A DNA stretch of 6,339 nucleotides. It comes from Campylobacteraceae bacterium. GTDB taxonomy: Bacteria; Campylobacterota; Campylobacteria; Campylobacterales; Sulfurovaceae. The translations under genes and the position numbers were made by a program. The stretch spans positions 405 through 6,743 of the forward strand of contig JALWZK010000122.1 in NCBI GenBank assembly GCA_027002665.1. Direction: 5' to 3'. The notes beneath the pieces were generated by a model. It had not been told where the DNA came from, made no database searches, and worked only from the letters and a program-made list of their open reading frames with translations. Positions 1-6,339 of the stretch are shown one piece after another. Each line of letters starts with the position of its first letter. The stretch's first letter is position 1.

Positions 1-228
1 TTTTAAACTCTTATGAAAACTCTCCCTCTTTTGAATAATTCTTCTCTCTCTATCCTCTCTATCCTTAGTTATATTATTTTCAACTATAGAAATATTTATA
101 TTTTCATTATCGCTAATCTCCTTGAGAGGCTCTTTAAGCTCAGATATAATATAGGTAACTTTTTGAGTAATATTTAACTCTGCAAAGAGAGATGAGCTTA
201 AAAGTATAAAAAATAGAATAGTTTTCAT
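1..228 (-). CDS. N-terminal part of an exported or membrane protein, possibly an MscS-type mechanosensitive channel (runs off left edge)
   Basis: This is an open frame of 76 codons starting at ATG 228-226 and continuing past the left edge, so the C-terminal part is missing. The first 16 residues ([16 protein letters not shown]) form a typical Sec signal peptide: one Lys, a hydrophobic core, then small residues, with a likely cleavage before Glu17. The visible mature part is strongly charged (around 57-70 [14 protein letters not shown]) and may be helical or coiled-coil. The ATG overlaps the aroB TGA stop as ATGA, and AAAGG lies six bases upstream inside aroB, so translational coupling is likely. 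In Campylobacter jejuni the gene after aroB encodes a mechanosensitive ion channel family protein. A periplasmic N-terminal segment before the channel domain would fit, but no channel domain is visible here. The existence of the gene is well supported; its identity is inferred from context only. Confidence 0.7.
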   Translation of the reverse strand, partial: MKTILFFILLSSSLFAELNITQKVTYIISELKEPLKEISDNENINISIVENNITKDREDRERRIIQKRESFHKSLK

Positions 229-1277
229 TCCAAACCTTTGAATTTAACTAAAACTCTGAATAGAGTCTCCTTAGGGATATTATCTTTAATCTCAAAATTT
301 CCGATGCCATTTGGCAAAATAAACTTAATCTTACTATCTGAACTCTTCTTATCTAAGAAAAACTTATTATAGAATCTCTCTATATCTTCAATCTTATAGG
401 TGATTGGTAAATTATGTTTAATCAATAACTCTTTTACCCTCTCTATCTCATCTAAAGATATTAATCCCAACTCATAGGCGAGAAGATTTGCCATAACCAT
501 GCCAATAGCTACTGCCTCTCCATGTAGATACTCTCTATAGTTGGTCTCATTCTCTATTACATGTGCAAATGTGTGTCCATAATTCAATACGGCTCTAATT
601 CCCGCCTCCTTCTCATCTTGATTTACTACCCATGCCTTAAGCTCAACTGAACGGGCTATTGCTCTATTTAGACTATCTTTACTACTTAAATCATCTCTCT
701 CTAAGAACTCAAAAAATTCTCTATCAAACATAACACTCATCTTAATAAGTTCTGCCATACCTGCACTAAACTCCCTCTTCGGGAGAGTCTCTAAAAAATC
801 TATATCTATATATACAGCCTTTGGTTGATAGAATGCTCCAATTAGATTCTTTCCAAATCTATTATTTACTCCTGTCTTACCCCCAACACTGGCATCAACC
901 TGTGCCAATAGGGTTGTCGGTATCTGAATAAAATCTATACCCCTCTGATATATACTGGCAGTAAATCCTGTCATATCTCCAATAACTCCCCCACCGAAAG
1001 CTATTAGAAGAGACTTCCTATCCAACTTTTTAGTGAAAAGTTCATCTAAAATCTCAACAATAGTATCGAGATTTTTATACTCCTCCCCATCTTTAACGGT
1101 TATTACATATAAATTCTTAGCATCAATTTTACTAAGTAGAGTATTTAAATGAAATCCTGCAACCGTAGGGTTTGTTACTATCGCCACCTTCCTATTGAAA
1201 GATAGGTGTGGAAGTCTATCTATAATGACCTTATACTCTCTAATAGTTTTACTCTCTAACTCTATTGGAATAATCAT
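225..1277 (-). CDS. aroB: 3-dehydroquinate synthase
   Basis: This enzyme converts DAHP to 3-dehydroquinate, the second step of the cytoplasmic shikimate pathway, using NAD+ and a divalent metal (Zn or Co). At 350 residues it is the usual bacterial length. Visible motifs are the NAD-binding GGGVIGD (95-101), [19 protein letters not shown] (120-138) with Lys134, GKNLIGAF (142-149), AELIK (175-179), GHTFAHVIE (234-242) and HGEAVAIGM (252-260). By family alignment the metal ligands are Glu176, His235 and His252; all are present with the family's 17-residue His-His spacing. The start ATG at 1277 has GAGAGA five to six bases upstream. It is the first gene of a leftward unit, since its upstream neighbour is divergent, and its TGA overlaps the next start codon by four bases. 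The gene appears intact. Confidence 0.97.
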   Translation of the reverse strand: MIIPIELESKTIREYKVIIDRLPHLSFNRKVAIVTNPTVAGFHLNTLLSKIDAKNLYVITVKDGEEYKNLDTIVEILDELFTKKLDRKSLLIAFGGGVIGDMTGFTASIYQRGIDFIQIPTTLLAQVDASVGGKTGVNNRFGKNLIGAFYQPKAVYIDIDFLETLPKREFSAGMAELIKMSVMFDREFFEFLERDDLSSKDSLNRAIARSVELKAWVVNQDEKEAGIRAVLNYGHTFAHVIENETNYREYLHGEAVAIGMVMANLLAYELGLISLDEIERVKELLIKHNLPITYKIEDIERFYNKFFLDKKSSDSKIKFILPNGIGNFEIKDNIPKETLFRVLVKFKGLE

Positions 1278-1316
1278 AATTCTCTCATATCCTATTAAAT
1301 AAAATTAAACTATTCT

Positions 1317-1344
1317 ATCTTAACTTTACTTAAGTAGTAGGCAA
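1317..1344 (-). promoter_or_regulatory. weak candidate promoter for aroB
   Basis: Read on the minus strand, TTGCCT (1344-1339) and TAAGAT (1322-1317) are separated by 16 bp and lie about 40 bp upstream of the aroB ATG. aroB needs its own promoter here because the upstream gene is divergent. The boxes are imperfect, and an alternative -10 (TAGAAT, 1317-1312) overlaps, so the exact position is uncertain. Confidence 0.3.
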
Positions 1345-1400
1345 AAAAGCCCAATCTTCAAGAGCTATTAAGAGTTGTGGGTGGTTTTTGATAGCCAATA

Positions 1401-1409
1401 TGGTATAAT
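1401..1409 (+). promoter_or_regulatory. extended -10 promoter for the cbiC-ferredoxin unit
   Basis: TGGTATAAT is a perfect extended -10 (TGn followed by TATAAT), predicting transcription from about 1416 and a leader of roughly 27 bases before the cbiC ATG at 1443. No good -35 lies 16-18 bp upstream, although the stretch before it is T-rich (GGTTTTTG, 1383-1390). A strong -10 with a poorly conserved -35 is characteristic of the main sigma factor of Campylobacter and Helicobacter. The leader is far too short to contain a cobalamin riboswitch. Confidence 0.7.
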
Positions 1410-1442
1410 CCCTTTTTAAATTTTTATATAGAATGGGAAAAT

Positions 1443-2150
1443 ATGTTTATACGGGAAGAACCACCAATTAATATTGGAGCAGATATATCTATTCGCTCTT
1501 TTAAAATAATTGCAGATGAGTTAAAAAAGTATCCCAAAATAGAAGAGTTTGACTCTAATGAGATAGAGGTAATATCGAGACTTATCCACACTTCAACATG
1601 TTTTGATGATGTTTTAGAAAATATCTATTTTACACCAAATGCAATTCCTCAAATTCAACAACTCTTAAAGAGAGGCGCTAAGATTATAGTAGATGTAAAT
1701 ATGATAAAAGTTGGAATTAGTAAATTCTATTTAGATAGATATGGCAATGAGGTTATATGTTATATAGATGAGCCGTTTACATATAAGTATGCTAAAAGAA
1801 ATGGGACAACCAGAAGTTATGGAGCAGTTGTCGAAGCTATTAAGAGATATAGAGATGAGCCTATGGTATTGGCGTGTGGAAATGCACCAACCTTTATATA
1901 CTCTGCTGTAAATACTCTATTAGATGAGAAAGTTAATCTTAAAAATGTGGCTTTTATCCTATTTCCTGTTGGATTTGTAAATGTGGTTGAGTCTAAAAAT
2001 TATGGTAAGAGATTTTGTGAATATTATAATATCCCAGCGATATTAATGGAGGGGCGATTTGGAAGCTCCACTATGACAGTGGCTACACTTCATGCTATAT
2101 ATAAACTTATTCAAGATTATGATGGAGATGAGAAATATAATGGAAAATAG
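1443..2150 (+). CDS. cbiC: precorrin-8X / cobalt-precorrin-8 methylmutase
   Basis: This enzyme moves the C-11 methyl group to C-12 of the corrinoid ring, giving (cobyrinate or) hydrogenobyrinate in cobalamin biosynthesis. At 235 residues it is slightly longer than many CobH/CbiC proteins. Family motifs appear in order: RLIHTS (46-51), whose His49 corresponds to the catalytic His of CobH; an acidic DVNM segment (84-87); TTRS (122-125); GNAPT (146-150); PVGFVN (175-180); ESK (183-185); and EGRFGSST (203-210). The C-terminus is a short charged tail (from about 225) that overlaps the next gene. The ATG follows the extended -10 promoter by a short leader, with only a weak GGGA ribosome site four bases upstream. 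The anaerobic, cobalt-early route (CbiC) is more likely than CobH given the inferred lineage, but the sequence alone does not separate the two. Confidence 0.93.
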   Translation: MFIREEPPINIGADISIRSFKIIADELKKYPKIEEFDSNEIEVISRLIHTSTCFDDVLENIYFTPNAIPQIQQLLKRGAKIIVDVNMIKVGISKFYLDRYGNEVICYIDEPFTYKYAKRNGTTRSYGAVVEAIKRYRDEPMVLACGNAPTFIYSAVNTLLDEKVNLKNVAFILFPVGFVNVVESKNYGKRFCEYYNIPAILMEGRFGSSTMTVATLHAIYKLIQDYDGDEKYNGK

Positions 2151-2577
2151 AGTTAATGAGATGGGTTCAGAGGTGGTAGAGGGGTATAGATGTAAACCCA
2201 AAAATTACGATGCCAATAGACCAATTATGCACTATAAAACTCTCATATTTATCTGTAATGGAGAGAGATGTAAAAGAGCAGGGAAAATAGATAAAGCCTC
2301 ATATCTAAGAGGTATTATAAAAGATATGGGTCTAAATAGGGGAGAGAATAGAATTAAGATAACCAGAACAGAGTGTTATGGTGCTTGTAGATTTAGACAG
2401 GTCTGCCATATTACAGAGAATACCCAAGCCAATGGAAATCCAAAAAATAGTTCCTTATGGTTAAAAGGAACTCATAATTTTAAAGAGAAGGATTGGAGAG
2501 AGATATTTACTGCTCTATCAGAGGATAAAAGTTTAAAGGATATATTGGATAATTTTATACCGATGAAAATATATTAA
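2140..2577 (+). CDS. (2Fe-2S) ferredoxin-like protein, thioredoxin fold, linked to cobalamin synthesis
   Basis: This is a soluble protein of 145 residues, taking ATG 2140 as the start. Its cysteine pattern C39-x4-C44, then C79-x3-C83, with 34 residues between the pairs, closely matches the Cx4C-x35-Cx3C pattern of thioredoxin-fold [2Fe-2S] proteins such as the NuoE subunit of complex I. The following LWLKGTHNF...DWREI segment resembles the WYGGVTPED...EI ending of that fold. Two further cysteines (C18, C89) are outside the pattern. The chosen start overlaps cbiC by 11 bp; GATGAG lies seven bases upstream. The frame is open further back, with ATGs at 2092, 2119, 2122 and 2128, and another ATG follows at 2161, so the N-terminus is uncertain. 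Overlap with cbiC suggests co-translation and a redox role in corrin synthesis, comparable in context to the ferredoxin-like CbiW of the Bacillus megaterium cbi operon. Electron donor, cobalt handling or cluster sensing cannot be distinguished. Confidence 0.8.
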   Translation: MENRVNEMGSEVVEGYRCKPKNYDANRPIMHYKTLIFICNGERCKRAGKIDKASYLRGIIKDMGLNRGENRIKITRTECYGACRFRQVCHITENTQANGNPKNSSLWLKGTHNFKEKDWREIFTALSEDKSLKDILDNFIPMKIY

Positions 2578-2600
2578 CCTAAGTTTAGTTATAACTCAGG
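2578..2600. terminator. possible bidirectional terminator hairpin between convergent genes
   Basis: CCTAAGTT (2578-2585) and AACTCAGG (2593-2600) form an eight-position stem with one A-C mismatch and a seven-base loop. The hairpin starts one base after the ferredoxin-gene TAA (2575-2577) and ends one base before the symporter-gene TAG (2603-2601 on the minus strand). Each strand has a moderately T-rich stretch after the stem: CTATTTTC rightward, TTAATATATTTT leftward. The stem is short and AT-containing, so intrinsic termination may be inefficient. Confidence 0.5.
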
Positions 2601-3806
2601 CTATTTTCTCTCTCTCTTCGCTATAGTATCGACTATCTTTGTAACAACTAAATCCGATGTTACATTTAGTGATGTTCTTGCCATATCTAAAATCCTATCG
2701 ACTGCTACGATAATGGCAAGATACTCAACAGGTAATCCAACCTGATTTAATATAACAACCATCATTACAAGTGAGGCAGATGGGAGAGCTGCCACACCAA
2801 CAGATAGAGCCACAACGGTTAATCCCAGCACCAACTGATCACCAAAAGTTATTGATACTCCTGCAAGATTTGCAATATATAGCACCGCTACAGTTAAGTA
2901 AGCAGCAGTTCCGTCCATAGATACAGTAGCTCCAAGTGGTAAAACAAATCCAGCCGTCTCTCTATCTACTCCCCCCTTCTCTTGAACTACCTTTAAACTT
3001 ACAGGTAGAGTTGCCGCACTTGAGGCTGTGGAGAATGCCATAATTGGAGACTCCTTGACTGCATTCAGATACTTATATGGATTTATCTTAGCAAAAAATG
3101 CAAGTAGCATAGGTAGGGTGACTACTGCATGGATAATAATTACTGCAAAAACTATTAGAACATATTTCCATAGACTAAATATTACATCAATTCCCTGCTT
3201 TGCTATAATATATGAGATAAGAGAGAATACCCCAATTGGAGTTAGATTAATAACCCATTTTGCAATATGGAACATAGCCTCATTTATGGCTGAAAATAGC
3301 TCAAATAGTATATCTTGATGTCTCTGCTCCAATTTAAAGGAGGCTAAGGCGAGAAATATGGCAAACATAATAATCTGCATCATATACCCATTTGCAAGTG
3401 AATTAAATACATTTGATGGGATAAAGCTGATAATCATATCATGAAATGAGAATGGTTTAATATCTGTAGCCTTAGCATACTCCAACCCCTTTGAACTCAT
3501 AGGTTCACCTATGGGAAATATATTCATAACGATTATTGCCAATATGACTGCGAGGGCTGTTGTAATGATATAGAGTCCAACAGTCTTGGCTCCAATCTCC
3601 TTAAGCTTCTCTGCTGAACCAAGCCCTGTCAATGCCGTATAGATAGATGCAAAAACCAATGGGACAACCAACATTTTAAGTAGAGTAACAAATATATCTC
3701 CAATGAGTTTCTGCTCCAATGCGATTTGTGGAAGAGCTATACCAAATATAACTCCTAAGACTATCCCAATAAATACTTGAACATTTAATGATTTTAAATA
3801 TTGCAT
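2601..3806 (-). CDS. dicarboxylate/amino acid:cation symporter (DAACS, GltP/DctA family)
   Basis: This inner-membrane secondary transporter imports acidic amino acids or C4-dicarboxylates with Na+ or H+. At 401 residues it has normal family length and many hydrophobic segments. Signature parts are visible: re-entrant loop HP1 with FSTASSAAT (258-266), the TM7 motif SMDGT (296-300), HP2 with AALPSAS (339-345), and TM8 with D374-x2-R377-T378-x2-N381-x3-D385. This TM8 pattern matches GltPh D394, R397, T398, N401 and D405. The retained Arg377 favours an anionic substrate such as glutamate, aspartate or a dicarboxylate. The TM7 motif is usually NMDGT; here the first position is Ser. The C-terminus is basic (KRERK). 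The start ATG at 3806 has GAGG seven bases upstream and sits 13 bp after guaB, so it is probably the last gene of the gatA-guaB transcript. Exact substrate is unresolved, so no gene symbol is given. Confidence 0.92.
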   Translation of the reverse strand: MQYLKSLNVQVFIGIVLGVIFGIALPQIALEQKLIGDIFVTLLKMLVVPLVFASIYTALTGLGSAEKLKEIGAKTVGLYIITTALAVILAIIVMNIFPIGEPMSSKGLEYAKATDIKPFSFHDMIISFIPSNVFNSLANGYMMQIIMFAIFLALASFKLEQRHQDILFELFSAINEAMFHIAKWVINLTPIGVFSLISYIIAKQGIDVIFSLWKYVLIVFAVIIIHAVVTLPMLLAFFAKINPYKYLNAVKESPIMAFSTASSAATLPVSLKVVQEKGGVDRETAGFVLPLGATVSMDGTAAYLTVAVLYIANLAGVSITFGDQLVLGLTVVALSVGVAALPSASLVMMVVILNQVGLPVEYLAIIVAVDRILDMARTSLNVTSDLVVTKIVDTIAKRERK

Positions 3807-3809
3807 ATT

Positions 3810-3818
3810 CCCCCCTCT
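3810..3818 (-). promoter_or_regulatory. strong Shine-Dalgarno of the symporter gene
   Basis: Read on the minus strand, AGAGGGGGG (3818-3810) lies in the 13-bp gap between the guaB stop and the symporter ATG. Its GAGG core is seven bases from the ATG. This site fixes the start and supports independent re-initiation within a polycistronic message. It contains a run of six G. Confidence 0.8.
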
Positions 3819-3819
3819 A

Positions 3820-5265
3820 TTAGAAGTGATAGTTTGGAGACTCTTTTGTAATTGTCACATCATGCACATGTGACTCTTTAAGTCCTGCTGATGTAATCTC
3901 TACAAACTCCGCCTTTTCCCAAAATGTCTTAATATCTTTGGAGCCACAATACCCCATAGAGCTTCTAAGTCCTCCTATCATCTGATGGACTACAGATGAT
4001 ATTTTACCTCTATATGGAACTCTCCCCTCAATCCCCTCTGGAACAAGCTTTTCAGTAGCAGTCCCCTCTTGAAAATATCTATCTGTGCTACCTTTATTCA
4101 TAGCTCCAATACTTCCCATACCTCTATACTCTTTAAATTGTCGTCCATTGAATAGTATCATCTCCCCCGGTGCCTCATAGGTCCCTGCAAGAGCTGAACC
4201 CAACATTACAGAACTTGCACCAACTGCGAGAGCTTTTGCAACATCTCCAGAGTATCTAATTCCACCATCTGCAATTACAGGCACCCCCATAGGATTGGCA
4301 ACAAGTGCCACCTCATCAATTGCTGAGATTTGAGGAACTCCAACACCTGCTACAATTCTGGTTGTGCATATTGAACCGGGTCCAATTCCAACTTTTAAGG
4401 CATCTGCCCCTGCCTCTATTAAATCGATACCCGCCTTGGCAGTTGCAATATTTCCCGCAACTACATCAATATCAAAATTGGCTTTTATCTCTCTTAGAGT
4501 ATCTATAATCCCCTGTGAGTGTCCATGTGCTGAATCCAATACAATTACATCAACTCCAGCATTGATTAAAGCCTCTGCTCTATCCAACTGTCCTACACCT
4601 ATTGCACCCCCCACTCTAAGTCTGCCATGTCTATCTTTATTGGCATTTGGAAACTGCTCCCTCTTCTCTATATCTTTAATAGTTATTAAACCGTGAAGGG
4701 TATTACTCTCATCAACGATAGGGAGCTTCTCTATTTTATGTTTTTGTAGTATCTTAGTTGCCTCATCAAGAGTTGTTCCAACTTTTGCTGTTATAAGTGG
4801 AGATTTTGTCATAACCTCCTCTATCTTTGCACTCATATCGGTAATAAATCTCATATCTCTGTTGGTAATAATCCCTAATAGCTTCATATTCTCATCGACT
4901 ACCGGCACACCCGATATGTGATACTCTCGCATTAAATCATCTGCATCTTTGACAGACCTATCTGGCGATATATATATAGGGTCAATAATAACTCCACTTT
5001 CAGATTTTTTTACCTTATTTATCTCTCTCGCTTGACTCTGGATATCCATATTTTTATGGATAATTCCAATTCCACCCAGCCTTGCCATAGCAATAGCTGT
5101 CTTATACTCTGTTACAGTATCCATAGCCGCAGATACTAAAGGGATATTTAGAGTTACTCTCTTTGTTAAATTTGTCTTAATTGAAACCTCTTTTGGAAGA
5201 ACAGTTGAGTGTTGTGGAACTAAGAGTATATCTTCAAATGTTAAAGCTCTCTTTTTAATATTCAT
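3820..5265 (-). CDS. guaB: inosine-5'-monophosphate dehydrogenase
   Basis: This enzyme oxidises IMP to XMP with NAD+, the committed cytoplasmic step towards GMP. At 481 residues it is the usual bacterial length. The TIM-barrel catalytic domain is interrupted by two CBS domains (about 97-145 and 155-202). The active-site loop GPGSICTTR (295-303) carries the nucleophile Cys300. Also visible are SAAMDT (45-50), DGGIR (333-337, phosphate-binding Asp333), YRGMGS (380-385), and the mobile flap with R415 and Y418, which correspond to the catalytic Arg-Tyr pair of bacterial IMPDH. The ATG at 5265 has AAAGGA five bases upstream. guaB lies 9 bp after gatA and 13 bp before the symporter gene, so the three are probably co-transcribed. 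The gatA-guaB order is also found in Campylobacter. The gene appears intact, with both CBS domains retained. Confidence 0.97.
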   Translation of the reverse strand: MNIKKRALTFEDILLVPQHSTVLPKEVSIKTNLTKRVTLNIPLVSAAMDTVTEYKTAIAMARLGGIGIIHKNMDIQSQAREINKVKKSESGVIIDPIYISPDRSVKDADDLMREYHISGVPVVDENMKLLGIITNRDMRFITDMSAKIEEVMTKSPLITAKVGTTLDEATKILQKHKIEKLPIVDESNTLHGLITIKDIEKREQFPNANKDRHGRLRVGGAIGVGQLDRAEALINAGVDVIVLDSAHGHSQGIIDTLREIKANFDIDVVAGNIATAKAGIDLIEAGADALKVGIGPGSICTTRIVAGVGVPQISAIDEVALVANPMGVPVIADGGIRYSGDVAKALAVGASSVMLGSALAGTYEAPGEMILFNGRQFKEYRGMGSIGAMNKGSTDRYFQEGTATEKLVPEGIEGRVPYRGKISSVVHQMIGGLRSSMGYCGSKDIKTFWEKAEFVEITSAGLKESHVHDVTITKESPNYHF

Positions 5266-5270
5266 GTGTA

Positions 5271-5276
5271 TCCTTT
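5271..5276 (-). promoter_or_regulatory. Shine-Dalgarno of guaB overlapping the gatA stop
   Basis: Read on the minus strand, AAAGGA (5276-5271) is five bases from the guaB ATG. Its first two A residues are the last two bases of the gatA TAA (5277-5275). A ribosome finishing gatA would therefore sit over the guaB initiation site, which favours coupled translation and one transcript. Confidence 0.75.
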
Positions 5277-6339
5277 ATATATAATTTACAGCTCTCTCAA
5301 GGCTCATCGCCCCATCAAATAGAGTCTGTTCACCAAATAGATTTCCAATTAGTTGAAGTCCAATAGGCATACCCTCACTATTTCTGCTAATAGGAATAGA
5401 TATGGCAGGAACTCCTACTAAGTTTACAGATACGGTAAACATATCACTCTTATACATATCTAAGGGGTCTTGGAAACTTCCAATCGTAGGTGCAACGGTT
5501 GGTGCTACGGGAGATAAGATTAAATCTGCATCTCTAAATATCCGATTAAACTCATCTCTAATAATATGTCTCACCTTCTGAGCTTTAATATAATATGCGT
5601 CATAGAAACCTGAAGATAGAACAAAATTTCCAAGTAAAATTCGTCTCTTTACCTCATCTCCAAACTGATTTCTACTATTTAGATATGTCTCTTCAAGATT
5701 ACTCCCCTCTACTCTGCTACCATAACGGATACCATCATACCTTCCCAAGTTGCTGGTTGCCTCTGCTGTTGCTACAATATAGTATGTGGCAATATCATAT
5801 TTTGTATTTGTCATCTCCTTATGAATAATTGTATGCCCCTCACTCTTTAACGCCTCTATGGCTATATTATATGCCTTTTGGACATCACTATGAGCCTCTT
5901 GAATATAGTTATCTATTACAGCAATTTTAAGTTTTCTATCTGGATTTAAACTCTTAGCAGTTGGGATTAGTTCTAAATCTGAGCTTGTTGAATCTTTTGG
6001 GTCATAGGAGCTAATAATATCATATAGTATAGCACTATCTTCAACATTTTGGGTAATTGGTCCAATCTGGTCGAGACTTGAAGCGTAAGATGCTAAACCG
6101 TAACGGCTAACTCTACCATAGGTTGGTTTCATACCCACACACCCACAATATGATGCGGGTTGCCGAATTGAGCCACCTGTATCACTCCCCAACGCACAGA
6201 TAGCAATACCTCCAGCAACAGCAGAAGCACTTCCACCACTACTCCCACCTGCTACTCTATTCTCTCCATAAGGATTTCTGGTTACCCCATAATAGGAGTT
6301 TTCAGTAGTTGAACCCATTGCAAATTCGTCCATATTGGC
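5275..6339 (-). CDS. gatA: glutamyl-tRNA(Gln)/aspartyl-tRNA(Asn) amidotransferase subunit A, C-terminal 354 residues (runs off right edge)
   Basis: GatA is the glutaminase/amidase subunit of the GatCAB complex, which converts misacylated Glu-tRNA(Gln) (and in many bacteria Asp-tRNA(Asn)) to the correct amide-aminoacyl-tRNA. The frame stays open to the window end, beginning A-N-M-D-E-F-A-M-G, inside the conserved KTNMDEFAMGS region, so the true start and about 100-120 N-terminal residues are outside. The amidase signature is complete: GGSSGGSASA contains the cis-Ser (residue 33 of the fragment) and GSDTGGSIRQPA contains the nucleophile Ser (residue 57). They have the 24-residue spacing of S154/S178 in the Staphylococcus enzyme. 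The catalytic Lys lies in the missing part. The internal Met at 6333 is not a start. Presence of GatA implies the organism makes Gln-tRNA by the indirect route. The next gene, guaB, follows after 9 bp. Confidence 0.96.
   Translation of the reverse strand, partial: ANMDEFAMGSTTENSYYGVTRNPYGENRVAGGSSGGSASAVAGGIAICALGSDTGGSIRQPASYCGCVGMKPTYGRVSRYGLASYASSLDQIGPITQNVEDSAILYDIISSYDPKDSTSSDLELIPTAKSLNPDRKLKIAVIDNYIQEAHSDVQKAYNIAIEALKSEGHTIIHKEMTNTKYDIATYYIVATAEATSNLGRYDGIRYGSRVEGSNLEETYLNSRNQFGDEVKRRILLGNFVLSSGFYDAYYIKAQKVRHIIRDEFNRIFRDADLILSPVAPTVAPTIGSFQDPLDMYKSDMFTVSVNLVGVPAISIPISRNSEGMPIGLQLIGNLFGEQTLFDGAMSLERAVNYI

Noticed and set aside
1351..1380. Weak stem (CCCA/TGGG and TCTT/AAGA) and a 10-bp spaced AGAG direct repeat (1361, 1371) in the divergent intergenic region, considered as an operator or small RNA
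   Set aside because: Pairing is short and interrupted, and the repeats share only five bases including the preceding A; this is expected by chance in AT-rich DNA.
1278..1442. Cobalamin riboswitch upstream of cbiC
   Set aside because: The predicted leader from the extended -10 is about 27 bases, far shorter than a B12 riboswitch, and no B12-box-like sequence was seen.
2608..2617. (CT)5 dinucleotide repeat near the 3' end of the symporter gene
   Set aside because: It simply encodes the basic RER tail (AGA GAG AGA) and is too short to count as a variable microsatellite.
2971..2976. Run of six C (six G on the coding strand) in the symporter gene, and a similar run at 3810-3815 in its ribosome site, considered as phase-variable tracts
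   Set aside because: Contingency tracts in Campylobacter are usually eight or more G; six is too short to slip often, and the genes are not typical phase-variable surface functions.
3028..3318. Plus-strand open frame of 96 codons inside the symporter gene
   Set aside because: It lies antisense to a well-supported transporter gene, has no recognisable domain, and reads as the complement of hydrophobic codons.
4305..4696. Two overlapping plus-strand open frames inside guaB
   Set aside because: Both are antisense to conserved IMP dehydrogenase sequence, have biased composition typical of shadow frames, and no convincing ribosome site.
5595..5828. Plus-strand open frame of 77 codons inside gatA
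   Set aside because: It is antisense to conserved GatA sequence and shows no domain or initiation signal.

Overview
The window is AT-rich (roughly one third G+C by eye), densely coding bacterial chromosome. It looks like ordinary housekeeping DNA from a Campylobacterota (former Epsilonproteobacteria) relative, perhaps near Sulfurimonas or Sulfurovum. That placement is an inference. It rests on gatA followed directly by guaB, aroB followed by a gene in the slot where Campylobacter carries a mechanosensitive-channel gene, and an extended -10 promoter with no good -35 box. No rRNA, tRNA, CRISPR array, insertion sequence or phage gene is visible.

Layout from left to right: (1) positions 1-1277, minus strand: aroB (3-dehydroquinate synthase) overlaps by four bases the start of a signal-peptide-bearing protein that runs off the left edge. 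(2) 1278-1442: a 165-bp divergent intergenic region holding a good rightward promoter and a weak leftward candidate. (3) 1443-2577, plus strand: a two-gene unit of cbiC/cobH (precorrin-8X methylmutase, cobalamin synthesis) and an overlapping small thioredoxin-fold [2Fe-2S] ferredoxin-like protein. (4) 2578-2600: a 23-bp imperfect hairpin that exactly fills the gap between two convergent stop codons. (5) 2601-6339, minus strand: a tightly packed run read as gatA (5' end outside the window), guaB (IMP dehydrogenase), then a dicarboxylate/amino-acid:cation symporter. The gaps are 9 and 13 bp, and each contains or overlaps the next Shine-Dalgarno sequence.

The genes serve separate core tasks: aromatic precursor synthesis, corrin ring synthesis, Gln-tRNA(Gln) formation, GMP synthesis and carboxylate/amino-acid uptake. 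I see no convincing undescribed multi-gene system. The least expected signal is in base composition: GATC occurs only once by my reading, where base composition alone predicts about 19. Synonymous codon choices (Asp-Pro, Asp-Gln, Asp-Leu, Arg-Ser, Gly-Ser) look arranged to avoid it. The ferredoxin-like protein paired with cbiC is the gene whose exact role is least settled.
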